Below are positions 1-7,174 of a stretch of 34,472 bases of DNA, one piece after another. The translations under genes were made by a program, and so were the position numbers. Position 1 is the stretch's first letter, and every line of letters starts with the position of its first letter. The DNA comes from Alphaproteobacteria bacterium (GTDB lineage: Bacteria; Pseudomonadota; Alphaproteobacteria; SHVZ01), in assembly GCA_016869375.1 (NCBI GenBank), contig VGEH01000035.1, positions 1-34,472 on the forward strand, read 5' to 3'. A model generated the notes under the pieces. It was given only the letters and a program-made list of their open reading frames with translations, was not told the DNA's origin and searched no databases.

Positions 1-124
1 GATCCACATACGAAAACAGTGAACCAGACCGATCGTCAGATCCGCGCATCTCATCCTCCTGACAAACTAAGGAGAATGAATCACCCTTCAAACCCGATTC
101 GCTACAGACTTCTTCAACAGCCTG

Positions 125-610
125 CTAGAGGCCGGTCGTCGGCATCTGGGTCCAGTGATCCAGCCGGCGGATCAGGTTGGCGCGGGTGAACGGCTTGATG
201 ATGTAATCGTCGGCGCCGTTCTCGCGCGCCGCCATCACGTCGGCCACGGTCCGGCGGCCGGTCAGGAACACGATCCGGGTCTTCCGCCGATCGGGGAAGC
301 GCTGCCGCATCGCCAGAAGCGTCTGCAGCCCATCCATCTCCGGCATCTCGATATCGAGCAGGATGACCCGCGGCTCGTATCGGGCGAGCAGCGCCAGGCA
401 GGTGGGGCCGTCGCGCGCGACCAGCACCGGATACCCGGCCTCGGCCAGGCTGTGCTTCACGATCTGGCGGATGTTGTGGTCGTCGTCGACGCAGAAGATC
501 AGCTTGCCGCGCCGGCGGGTGATCGACTCCTGCTGGGAGGGATCGATCGCGTTGAGGATCACGCCCCGAGGGGGAAGAGCGGCGTCGGGGATAAGGATGG
601 TGTCGCTCAT
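125..610 (-). CDS. Single-domain response regulator (REC)
   Basis: A 161-residue protein made of a roughly 35-residue N-terminal extension and one CheY-like receiver domain. Visible receiver residues are the acidic triad D42-D43-D44, the phospho-acceptor D86 in LLDIEMPEMDG, the switch threonine T117 in FLTGR and the invariant K139 in IIKPF. No DNA-binding or enzymatic output domain follows, so it should work by protein-protein contact after phosphorylation. No histidine kinase is in the window, so its partner is unknown. The ATG at 608-610 has only a weak purine-rich stretch upstream (TAGGG). It lies 72 bp downstream of the LolD-like gene on the same strand; read-through is possible, but the gap holds an inverted repeat, so it may be a separate unit. 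The family call is firm; the pathway cannot be assigned. Confidence 0.9.
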   Translation of the reverse strand: MSDTILIPDAALPPRGVILNAIDPSQQESITRRRGKLIFCVDDDHNIRQIVKHSLAEAGYPVLVARDGPTCLALLARYEPRVILLDIEMPEMDGLQTLLAMRQRFPDRRKTRIVFLTGRRTVADVMAARENGADDYIIKPFTRANLIRRLDHWTQMPTTGL

Positions 611-616
611 GAGCCC

Positions 617-678
617 TACCGATCGGGATTTTCCGGTAGAACGCCGGCCGGCCCTGCCGGTTCCGCGAGCGATCGGTA
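617..678. other. 9-bp inverted repeat in the lolD-response regulator gap
   Basis: TACCGATCG at 617-625 and CGATCGGTA at 670-678 are perfect inverted arms separated by 44 bp that include GC-rich self-complementary sequence (GCCGGCCGGC). They lie between the stop of the LolD gene and the start of the response regulator. This could be an operator for the regulator gene or part of a terminator after lolD; no T-run is visible in either direction. Functional meaning is inferred only. Confidence 0.3.
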
Positions 679-682
679 CGTC

Positions 683-1363
683 CTAGAGGGACACCACGCT
701 GCCGTCTCGAAGCTCGAGCATGCGGTCCATCCGCTGCGCGAGGTCGAGGTTGTGGGTGGCGATCAGGGCAGAAAGGCCGGTCGCCTTGACCAGCTTGTGG
801 AGCTGTCCGAAGACGCCTTCGGCGGTCGACGGGTCGAGATTGCCGGTCGGCTCGTCGGCGAGGAGCACCCTGGGCACGTTGGCGATGGCACGGACGATGG
901 CGACGCGCTGCTGCTCGCCGCCGGAGAGCCGGCCCGGCCGATGCGTGGCGCGCTCGGCCAGGCCCACCATCCCGAGGAGCTGGCGCGCCCGCTCGCGCGC
1001 CTCGCGCTTGGAAAGCCCGGCGATCAGCTGCGGCAGCATGACGTTCTCGATCGCCGAGAACTCCGGCAGCAGGTGGTGGAACTGATAGACGAAGCCGACC
1101 GTATCGCGGCGGATGCGCGTGCGGTCGGAGTCGCTGAGCGTCGAGCAGGCGATGCCGCCGACCTCGACCGAGCCGCCATCGGGCCGTTCGAGCAATCCCG
1201 CGATATGCAGCAGCGTCGACTTGCCGGCGCCCGAGGGCCCCACCAGCGCCACCATCTCGCCGCGGACCAGCGTGAGATCGACGCCGCGCAGGATCTTCAG
1301 CGTCCGCTCTCCCTGGCGGAAGGTGCGGGTGACGCCGCGCAACGCCAGCGTCGGCTCACTCAT
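683..1363 (-). CDS. lolD: Lipoprotein-releasing ABC transporter ATP-binding protein LolD
   Basis: A 226-residue ABC ATPase. Visible motifs are Walker [10 protein letters not shown] (42-50), the Q-loop YQFHHLLPE (Q94), signature LSGGEQQR (from residue 146) and Walker [12 protein letters not shown] (from 167). The Q-loop context and the GNLD ending after Walker B are typical of the LolD/MacB class. In the family it energises transfer of lipoproteins from the inner membrane to the carrier LolA. The start overlaps the end of the upstream permease gene by 8 nt, so the two are translationally coupled and probably form one complex. It is full length for LolD (about 225-235 residues). Confidence 0.93.
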   Translation of the reverse strand: MSEPTLALRGVTRTFRQGERTLKILRGVDLTLVRGEMVALVGPSGAGKSTLLHIAGLLERPDGGSVEVGGIACSTLSDSDRTRIRRDTVGFVYQFHHLLPEFSAIENVMLPQLIAGLSKREARERARQLLGMVGLAERATHRPGRLSGGEQQRVAIVRAIANVPRVLLADEPTGNLDPSTAEGVFGQLHKLVKATGLSALIATHNLDLAQRMDRMLELRDGSVVSL

Positions 1364-2603
1364 AGCGAAGCGCCTCGACCGGATCGAGACGCGACGCGCG
1401 CCAGGAAGGATAGAGCGTGGCGAGGAAGCAGAGGCCGATCGCCATCAGCACGACCGCGATGACCTCGGGCGGCTCGACGCGCGAGGGCAGCTGCGAGAGG
1501 AAATAGATCTCGGCCGAGAACAGCTCGGCGCCCGACAGCTTCTCGATCCAGCGCCGGATCGTCTCGATATTGAGGGCGAAGGAGAGCCCGAGACCGAATC
1601 CCGCGACCGTGCCGAGAACGCCCACCGCGGCACCGCTCATGAAGAAGACGCGCATCACCGCGCCCGGCGTCGCCCCCATGGTGCGGAGGATGGCGATGTC
1701 GCGGGTCTTGTCCTTCACCAGCATGATCAGCGAGGAGATGATGTTGAAAGCGGCGACCAGGATGATCAGCGTCAGGATCAGGAACATGACGTTCCGCTCG
1801 ACCTTGACCGCGTTCATGATGCTTGCATTCGCCTGCTGCCAGTCGAAGAGCCGGTAGTTGGGCCCGAGCCGTCCCTGGGCCACGGCGCGGAACTCGTCGA
1901 CCCGCGTCGGATTCTCGAGCATGACCTCGACACCGGAGGCCGCTTCCGGAAGACGGAAGAAGACCTGCGCCGCCTCCAGCGGCATGAAGACATAGGCGCC
2001 GTCGATCTCGGCCATGCCGACGTCGAAGATCGCACCGATCGTATAGGCGCGCGTCCTGGGAAGGCTGCCGAGCGCGGTCGCCTGGAAGGTCGGCGCCACC
2101 AGGGTCAGCTTGTCGCCGACGCCGACCCTGAGCTTCTGCGAGAGGCGGTAGCCGATGACCACCTCGTCGTCGTCGAAGGTGTCGAGCTTGCCGCTGCGCA
2201 GCTTGCCGTCGAAGGTCCGCCTCGACTTGAGGTCCTCGGAGCGGACGCCGCGGACCAGCGCGCCGGTGGCGACGCCGCTGGCCGTCGCCATCACCTGCCC
2301 GTCGATGATCGGTGCGGCCGAGGTGACGCCGACAAGGCCGCGCACCGAGCGCGTGACCTCGTCGTAGTCCGGCACCGGCCCGGCATTGCTGTAGATGGTG
2401 ACGTGTCCGTTGAATCCGACGATGCGGGTGATCAGCTCGTGACGGAATCCGTTCATCACGCTCATCACGATGATCAGCGTGGCGACGCCGAGCGCGATGC
2501 CGATCAGCGAGAACCAGGCGATGACCGAGATGAAGCCTTCCTGGCGGCGCGCGCGCAGATAGCGCGTCGCCATCATCCGCTCGAAGGTGCCGAAAGCGGC
2601 CAT
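1356..2603 (-). CDS. lolC: Lipoprotein-releasing system permease (LolC/LolE type)
   Basis: A 415-residue inner-membrane permease. One membrane segment lies near the N-terminus (about 22-48), followed by a large periplasmic MacB-like domain and three C-terminal segments, ending in the characteristic [12 protein letters not shown]. That topology defines the LolC/E/F family, which extracts lipoproteins from the inner membrane with LolD. Only one permease gene is present, which fits alphaproteobacteria, where one protein can serve both LolC and LolE roles. The frame is open further upstream, but the ATG at 2601-2603 is chosen because it overlaps the proS stop by one base (TGATG) and gives the family N-terminus [14 protein letters not shown]. 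Gene order proS-permease-lolD is common in alphaproteobacteria. Confidence 0.92.
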   Translation of the reverse strand: MAAFGTFERMMATRYLRARRQEGFISVIAWFSLIGIALGVATLIIVMSVMNGFRHELITRIVGFNGHVTIYSNAGPVPDYDEVTRSVRGLVGVTSAAPIIDGQVMATASGVATGALVRGVRSEDLKSRRTFDGKLRSGKLDTFDDDEVVIGYRLSQKLRVGVGDKLTLVAPTFQATALGSLPRTRAYTIGAIFDVGMAEIDGAYVFMPLEAAQVFFRLPEAASGVEVMLENPTRVDEFRAVAQGRLGPNYRLFDWQQANASIMNAVKVERNVMFLILTLIILVAAFNIISSLIMLVKDKTRDIAILRTMGATPGAVMRVFFMSGAAVGVLGTVAGFGLGLSFALNIETIRRWIEKLSGAELFSAEIYFLSQLPSRVEPPEVIAVVLMAIGLCFLATLYPSWRASRLDPVEALRYE

Positions 2604-3925
2604 CAGCGCGCGAGCTTGTTGAGCGCGGCCTCCGGCGACAGCTCCTGCTTCTCGCCGGTCTTGCGGTTCTTGAGCTCGACGACGCCGGACTTGAGCCCGC
2701 GCGGGCCGACCGCGATCTGCCAGGGGAGGCCGATCAGGTCCATGTCCGCGAACTTCGAGCCCGGGCGCTCGTCGCGGTCGTCGAGCAGCGGCTCGCGGCC
2801 GGCCTTCTCGAGCTTCTCGTAGAGATCGCCCGAGACCTTGTCGCACTCGGCATCGCCGGTCTTGAGGTTGACGATGCCGACGCCCCAGGGCGCGACCGAT
2901 TCCGGCCAGATGATGCCGGCATCGTCATGGCTCGCCTCGATGATGCCGCCGGCCAGGCGCGAGACGCCGATGCCGTAGGAGCCCATCAGCACGGTGACGG
3001 GCTCGCCATTGGGGCCGGCGACCCTGGCGCCGAGCGGCTCGGAATACTTGGTGCCGAAATGGAAGATGTGGCCGACCTCGATGCCGCGCGCGCTCACGCG
3101 GCGGTCGGCCGGGATCTTCTCGAACTCCGCCGCCTCGTGCTTCTCGTCGGTCGCGGCATAGAGGCTGGTCCAGCGTTGGACGACCTTCTCCACGCCGGCC
3201 ACGTCGTCGAAGTCGATCGCCATGTTGGAGACGTCGAACTCGACATAGTCCTTGTGGCAGAACACCTGGCTCTCGCCGGTCTCGGCCAGGATGATGAACT
3301 CGTGGCTGAGATCGCCGCCGATCGGCCCGGTATCGGCACGCATCGGGATCGCCTTCAGACCCATGCGGGCATAGGTCTTGAGATAAGCCACGAACATCTT
3401 GTTGTAGGCGTGCTTGGAGGCGGCGTAGTCGAGGTCGAAGGAATATGCGTCCTTCATCAGGAACTCGCGCCCGCGCATGACGCCGAAACGGGGCCTGACC
3501 TCGTCCCGGAACTTCCACTGGATGTGATAGAGGTTCTTCGGCAGCTCGCGGTAGCTTTTCACATAGGCCTTGAAGATCTCCGTGATCATCTCCTCGTTGG
3601 TCGGCCCGAAGAGCATGTCGCGCTCGTGCCTATCCTTGATGCGGAGCATCTCCTTGCCGTAGTCGTCGTAGCGGCCGCTTTGCCGCCAGAGATCGGCCGA
3701 CTGGATCGTCGGCATCAGCACTTCCTGCGCGCCGGAGCGGTCCTGCTCCTCGCGGACGATCTGCTCGATCTTCTTCAGGACCCGGAAGCCCATCGGCAGC
3801 CAGGCATAGATGCCGGCCGAGGTCTGGCGAATCATGCCGGCACGCAGCATCAGCCGATGCGAGACGATCTGTGCCTCGGTCGGGGTCTCCTTGAGGGTCG
3901 GCAGGAAGAGCTGGGAGCGACGCAT
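2603..3925 (-). CDS. proS: Prolyl-tRNA synthetase, short alphaproteobacterial type
   Basis: A 440-residue class II aminoacyl-tRNA synthetase that charges tRNA-Pro. The N-terminus ([13 protein letters not shown]), motif 1 region ([18 protein letters not shown]), motif 2 ([17 protein letters not shown]) and motif 3 ([16 protein letters not shown]) are visible, followed by the anticodon-binding domain. Length is about 130 residues below the E. coli enzyme because the insertion editing domain between motifs 2 and 3 is missing, as usual in alphaproteobacteria, which rely on separate editing proteins. It heads the minus-strand unit with the Lol permease and LolD. The 127-bp upstream gap contains AGGCAGGC/GCCTGCCT arms but no promoter I can defend. 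Confidence 0.96.
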   Translation of the reverse strand: MRRSQLFLPTLKETPTEAQIVSHRLMLRAGMIRQTSAGIYAWLPMGFRVLKKIEQIVREEQDRSGAQEVLMPTIQSADLWRQSGRYDDYGKEMLRIKDRHERDMLFGPTNEEMITEIFKAYVKSYRELPKNLYHIQWKFRDEVRPRFGVMRGREFLMKDAYSFDLDYAASKHAYNKMFVAYLKTYARMGLKAIPMRADTGPIGGDLSHEFIILAETGESQVFCHKDYVEFDVSNMAIDFDDVAGVEKVVQRWTSLYAATDEKHEAAEFEKIPADRRVSARGIEVGHIFHFGTKYSEPLGARVAGPNGEPVTVLMGSYGIGVSRLAGGIIEASHDDAGIIWPESVAPWGVGIVNLKTGDAECDKVSGDLYEKLEKAGREPLLDDRDERPGSKFADMDLIGLPWQIAVGPRGLKSGVVELKNRKTGEKQELSPEAALNKLAR

Positions 3926-4052
3926 CGAGAGTCCTCAAGCAGGCAGGCGGAAGGGCGGGCACTCTAGCAGCCTGCCTAGCCGAATACCGCATCAAGGCTC
4001 GGGGGCGGCGGCGGGTTGCGCCGGCCCTGCCCAGTTCAATGAAAACGAAGGC

Positions 4053-4568
4053 TTAGGCGGCGGTGTTCTGGCCGATACGCGGGATGCGGGCGCCGTAATC
4101 GAGGAGCCCCGCCCAGAACCGCTCGAGCTCGCGATAGGTCTGGCTCGCAGTCTTGAGCTGGTCTTCCTTGAGCGTCCCCTGCGAGATCGCCCCCGCATGC
4201 GAGTCGAACATCACCGCGATGCGCTTGCAGAGGTCGAGCCCCTTGGGCGACAGCCGGATGCGGATCGAACGGCGGTCATGGGCGGAACGCTCCTGAGCCA
4301 GGTAGCCGTTCTCCACCATCTTCCGCACGTTGTACGAAACGTTCGAGCCGAGGTAGTAGCCGCGGTTGGTCAATTTGCCGACCGTCAGCTCATCCTCGCT
4401 GATGTTGAACAGGATCAGGGCCTGGACGTTGTTAATGTCTTCGATGCCCTGGCGGTCCAACTCTGTCTTTACGACTTCGAGAAACTGCCTGTGCAGCCGC
4501 TCGATCAGCCGGATCGCCTCTAAATAAGCTCCGCGCACATCGACCTCGCTCGAAACTTGCCCCCGCAC
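4053..4568 (-). CDS. ldtR: MarR-family regulator, LdtR-like
   Basis: A 171-residue winged-helix regulator beginning at a GTG (4566-4568). The core contains QALILFNISEDELTVGKL, the recognition-helix region GYYLGSNVSYNVRKMVENGY and the wing RSAHDRRSIRIRLSPKG. This set closely matches LdtR of Liberibacter and rhizobia as I recall it; there LdtR controls an L,D-transpeptidase gene and stress tolerance. The target here is unknown because no L,D-transpeptidase gene is in the window. The upstream 60 bp carry an A/T-rich near-palindrome that could be its own operator. Family call is firm; the specific LdtR name rests on remembered similarity. Confidence 0.85.
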   Translation of the reverse strand: MRGQVSSEVDVRGAYLEAIRLIERLHRQFLEVVKTELDRQGIEDINNVQALILFNISEDELTVGKLTNRGYYLGSNVSYNVRKMVENGYLAQERSAHDRRSIRIRLSPKGLDLCKRIAVMFDSHAGAISQGTLKEDQLKTASQTYRELERFWAGLLDYGARIPRIGQNTAA

Positions 4569-4593
4569 CCCCCGACCCGAGCCCCCGGGGCGT

Positions 4594-4615
4594 TTATCAC
4601 ATATGATTACAATAA
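4594..4615. promoter_or_regulatory. Near-palindrome upstream of the LdtR-like gene
   Basis: ATCACATATGAT at 4596-4607 is a palindrome at five of six positions, inside outer TTAT (4594-4597) and ATAA (4612-4615) arms, 26-47 bp upstream of the GTG start. It is the only A/T-rich stretch in a very G/C-rich region. MarR proteins usually bind such sites and repress their own promoters, so an autoregulatory operator or promoter is likely, but this is inference. Confidence 0.4.
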
Positions 4616-4634
4616 GCCACCGAGGGCGGAGGCG

Positions 4635-5528
4635 CTAGGCCGGATTTCTCTCCTGGAACAAGCCGATGACCCCTGAGAAGTCCAAGGCGGCGTTGCCCTG
4701 CTGGGCGCAGAAAAGCCCGTAGATCTGAGCGGCCTCGGCGCCGAGCGGGGTCAGGGCGCCGGCCGCGGCGGCAGCCTCCTGCGCAAGCCTCAGATCTTTC
4801 AGCATCATCGCCGCCGTGAAGCCGGCCTTGTAGCCCCGGTTGGCGGGCGAATTCGGCACCGGGCCCGGCACCGGGCAGTAGCTCGTCATCGACCAGCATT
4901 GGCCCGAAGACTTCGAGCTGATGTCGAATAGTTTCTGAGCATCCAGGCCGAGACGCGCCGCCAGCGCGAAGGCTTCGGACGTGGCGATCATCGAAATTCC
5001 GAGAATCATGTTGTTGCAGATCTTCGCCGCCTGGCCGTTCCCCGGGCCGCCGGCATGGACGATCGTCTTCCCCATATTCTCGAGAATCGGCCTGGCCATG
5101 GCGAAGGCGTCATCCGAGCCGCCGACCATGAAGGTCAGCGTCCCCGCCTCCGCCCCGCCGACACCGCCGGAGACCGGCGCGTCGAGCAGCAGGACGCCCC
5201 TGGCCCTGGCCGCCGCTTCCATGTCGCGCGCGGTTGCGACATCGATGGTCGAGGAGTCGATGAGAAGCGCGCCCGGCTTCATCGCCGCGAGCACTCCGCC
5301 CTTGCCGGTCAGCACCTCGCGCACATGGGCGCCGGCCGGCAGCATGGTCACCACCGCATCGGCACCCGCGGCCGCGTCGGCCGCCGACGCAGTCGGCGTC
5401 ACGCCCGTCGCCGCCCCGAGATTGGTCTTCACCAGGTCGAAGCCCTGGACCTGATGGCCGGCCTTGACCAGGTTGCGGGCCATCGGCCCGCCCATGTTGC
5501 CGAGCCCGATGAAGCCGATCTTCGCCAT
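4635..5528 (-). CDS. mmsB: 3-hydroxyisobutyrate dehydrogenase
   Basis: A 297-residue beta-hydroxyacid dehydrogenase. It oxidises 3-hydroxyisobutyrate to methylmalonate semialdehyde with NAD in valine degradation. Visible are the Rossmann motif GFIGLGNMGGPMARNL (5-20), the substrate motif DAPVSGG (116-122), and the catalytic lysine region GNGQAAKICNNM (K169). The ATG at 5526-5528 is preferred over the longer open frame because GGGAGG precedes it at good spacing and the family N-terminus MAKIGFIGLG begins there. The gene for the preceding pathway step lies just upstream on the same strand, separated by a palindromic repeat. Confidence 0.93.
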   Translation of the reverse strand: MAKIGFIGLGNMGGPMARNLVKAGHQVQGFDLVKTNLGAATGVTPTASAADAAAGADAVVTMLPAGAHVREVLTGKGGVLAAMKPGALLIDSSTIDVATARDMEAAARARGVLLLDAPVSGGVGGAEAGTLTFMVGGSDDAFAMARPILENMGKTIVHAGGPGNGQAAKICNNMILGISMIATSEAFALAARLGLDAQKLFDISSKSSGQCWSMTSYCPVPGPVPNSPANRGYKAGFTAAMMLKDLRLAQEAAAAAGALTPLGAEAAQIYGLFCAQQGNAALDFSGVIGLFQERNPA

Positions 5529-5566
5529 TGTCGCCTCCCTCTCTTCTTGATCGATCGCGTGCGGGT

Positions 5567-5658
5567 CTCCCCCCACCCCAACCCTCCCCCGCAAGGGGGG
5601 AGGGAGAAGACCACCATGCTTCGTACCCCCTCCCCCCTTGCGGGGGTTAGGGGGGGAG
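5567..5658. repeat. G/C-rich intergenic palindrome pair
   Basis: The gap between the hydrolase and dehydrogenase genes is filled by two facing arms. The left arm (5567-5606) contains CCCTCCCCCGCAAGGGGGGA; the right (5625-5658) contains CCCCCTTGCGGGGG followed by TTAGGGGGGGAG. The right arm is close to the reverse complement of the left, and each is itself a hairpin. The same architecture appears at 29111-29197 and 31127-31203 with a different core, and a simpler form lies at 16536-16595. It looks like a dispersed REP-like element and may also attenuate or stabilise the mRNA. Confidence 0.7.
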
Positions 5659-5665
5659 CCGCCGC

Positions 5666-6709
5666 TCAGTCGAATTTCAAATCATTCTCGCCGAGCGGCT
5701 GAAAGGAGCGCCCGACATCGGCTGGCGTCACCTCGGCGAGGCTCGGCGGCTGCCATTTCGGCGACTGGTCCTTGTCGACCAGCAGCGCGCGGATGCCTTC
5801 GAAGAAGTCGTGCCCGGCCATGAATACCTGGGTCATCCGGAATTCCATGGTCAGCACGTCCTCGATCGAGAGCCCGGCGCCGCGGCGGAGCTGCTCGAAG
5901 GTGACCTTCATGCTGGTCGGCGATTTGGTCTGGAGGTCCTTGAGCACCGCCTGGGCCCAGTCAGACCCGTCGGCCTCGAGCGCCGCCAGGATCTCCTCGA
6001 CCGAATTGCCGGAGAAGAGCCGGTCGACCCGCGCCCGATGCTCGGCGAGCGGCGCCGGTCCGGGATCGGTGGCGATCCTGCGGATCGCCGCGTCGACATC
6101 GGTGCCGGCGATCAGGTCGCGCTTGAAGCCGTCGAGCGAAGCGCTCGGCGCGTAATGCGTGGCGAAGGCGACATAGAGCGCATCGGCCGCCCGCACCCGC
6201 GCGCCGGTCAGCGCCAGATAGAGCCCCATCTTCCCCGGGCAGCGGTTGAGGAACCAGGTCGCGCCGATGTCGGGAAAGAGGCCGATGCCCGTCTCGGGCA
6301 TGCCGGCCAGCGTGCGCTCGGTCGCGATGCGATGCGTGCCGTGCACCGACAAGCCGAGGCCGCCGCCGAAGGTGATGCCGTCGACGAGCGCGACATAGGG
6401 CTTTCCCAGCCGATGGATCAGCCGGTTGAGCTTGTACTCCTCCCAGAAGAAGACGCGGTTGAGGTCGCTCGGCTTGGTCTTCACCGAGTCATAGACGGCG
6501 CGCACATCGCCGCCGGCGCAGAAGGCACGATCGCCTTCGCCCTCGACCACCACGGCGCGGATCGCGGGATCCGTCGACCACGGCACGAGGCGCGCATAGA
6601 AGGCGCGGATCATGTCCAGCGTCAGCGCGTTCAGCGCCTTCGGCCGCGCCAGGGTGACGAAGGCGATGCCGCTCTCGACGGAGAAGCGGATGTCGGAAGT
6701 CTCGGTCAC
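5666..6709 (-). CDS. 3-hydroxyisobutyryl-CoA hydrolase
   Basis: A 347-residue enoyl-CoA hydratase superfamily enzyme that cleaves 3-hydroxyisobutyryl-CoA in valine degradation, supplying the substrate for the adjacent dehydrogenase. Diagnostic residues are the oxyanion-hole segments CAGGD (64-68) and GGGLG (115-119), and the hydrolase-type active site MPETGIGLFPDIG (E139, D147), which separates it from ordinary hydratases. It starts at a GTG (6707-6709) with GGGAAAG about 10 nt upstream. The first 119 nt of the gene, from the GTG inward, are repeated almost exactly at 11183-11301, where they follow an in-frame ATG leader of nine codons. The present start may therefore be a rebuilt one after an island entered between the gene and its original 5' region. 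Confidence 0.92.
   Translation of the reverse strand: MTETSDIRFSVESGIAFVTLARPKALNALTLDMIRAFYARLVPWSTDPAIRAVVVEGEGDRAFCAGGDVRAVYDSVKTKPSDLNRVFFWEEYKLNRLIHRLGKPYVALVDGITFGGGLGLSVHGTHRIATERTLAGMPETGIGLFPDIGATWFLNRCPGKMGLYLALTGARVRAADALYVAFATHYAPSASLDGFKRDLIAGTDVDAAIRRIATDPGPAPLAEHRARVDRLFSGNSVEEILAALEADGSDWAQAVLKDLQTKSPTSMKVTFEQLRRGAGLSIEDVLTMEFRMTQVFMAGHDFFEGIRALLVDKDQSPKWQPPSLAEVTPADVGRSFQPLGENDLKFD
6591..6709. repeat. 119-bp direct repeat, copy 1 (5' end of the hydrolase gene)
   Basis: This stretch and 11183-11301 match at 118 of 119 positions (g6683 versus a11275). The match begins abruptly at 6591/11183 and ends exactly at the first base of the GTG start codon. The copies have the same orientation and bracket the whole CRISPR-Cas13a locus (6710-11182, about 4.5 kb). 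Confidence 0.95.
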
Positions 6710-6841
6710 GGATCTACTTTCCCGAATTGAAGCGCCGGTCTAGCCGGAGGCCTGCGCCGGGGTCAACGGGCGGCCTTCAGCAGATCGATCGGCGCGCGGC
6801 GGTCAGCGGCATTCGGCGGCAGACGAGGTAGTAGCACGTAG

Positions 6842-7134
6842 GGTGCAGTCCCCGCTTAGTTCGGGGTGATCTCAATGGGAACGTAGCGCCCCTTGAGCGC
6901 TGCCGGCGCTGTGTCCGCTCTCTCAACGCCTCCAGTCACCTACTGCAGGCGTTGATTATTGAGGAGGGCGTAGTCCCCGCTCGTTTCGGGGTGGTCTCCG
7001 GCCAGCCACAGATGATTACGGAGTAACCGCCAGGTGCAGTCCCCGCTCGTTTCGGGGTGGTCTTCGGCTCAAAGGACAATCTCTCGGTGACCATCACCGG
7101 TGCAGTCCCCGCTCGTTTCGGGGTGGTCTTCGGC
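6842..7134 (-). CRISPR. Type VI-A CRISPR array next to cas13a
   Basis: Repeats lie at 7099-7134 and 7033-7068 (identical over 36 nt), at 6967-7002 (33/36) and, degenerate, at 6842-6877 (27/36). Spacers are 30 nt: 7069-7098, 7003-7032 and probably 6937-6966. Read on the minus strand, the same strand as cas13a, the repeat starts GCCGAAGACCACCCCG and ends CGGGGACTGCACC. CCCCG and CGGGG form a 5-bp stem around a 7-nt loop. A GACCACCCC...GGGGACT...C layout is what Cas13a direct repeats look like in Leptotrichia and Rhodobacter, from memory. The degenerate last repeat keeps both stem arms but changes the loop, suggesting structural constraint. Only 40 bp separate the cas13a stop from the first repeat, so there is no room for a normal leader. 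Decay increases away from cas13a. Confidence 0.95.
6881..6955. other. Two hairpins in the leader-distal part of the array
   Basis: Between the third repeat and the degenerate fourth are 89 nt instead of a 30-nt spacer. They contain a stem of ACGTAGCGCC (6881-6890) with GGCGCTGTGT (6905-6914), two of its ten pairs being G-U if read on the plus strand. A second, stronger hairpin has arms TCAACGCCT (6923-6931) and AGGCGTTGA (6947-6955), extended after one mismatch by CAGT (6933-6936)/ACTG (6942-6945) around a 5-nt loop. The second hairpin overlaps the third spacer. There is no T-run on the minus strand, so it is not a standard terminator of the array. It could be a processing or stop signal for the array transcript, a small RNA, or chance. 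Confidence 0.5.
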
Positions 7135-7174
7135 CGGACGCTATACAAGCCCGAGACTTCGTTCCAGATCTTCC

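Noticed and set aside
76-189. A 37-codon plus-strand ORF with a good Shine-Dalgarno (AAGGAG at 69-74)
   Set aside because: Most of it is antisense to the response regulator, composition is low-complexity at the end, and no family is recognisable.
6905-6940. A possible extra degenerate CRISPR repeat between the third and last repeats
   Set aside because: About 12 of the first 16 positions match but the second half does not, stem symmetry is lost, and spacing to neighbours is 26-27 nt instead of 30.
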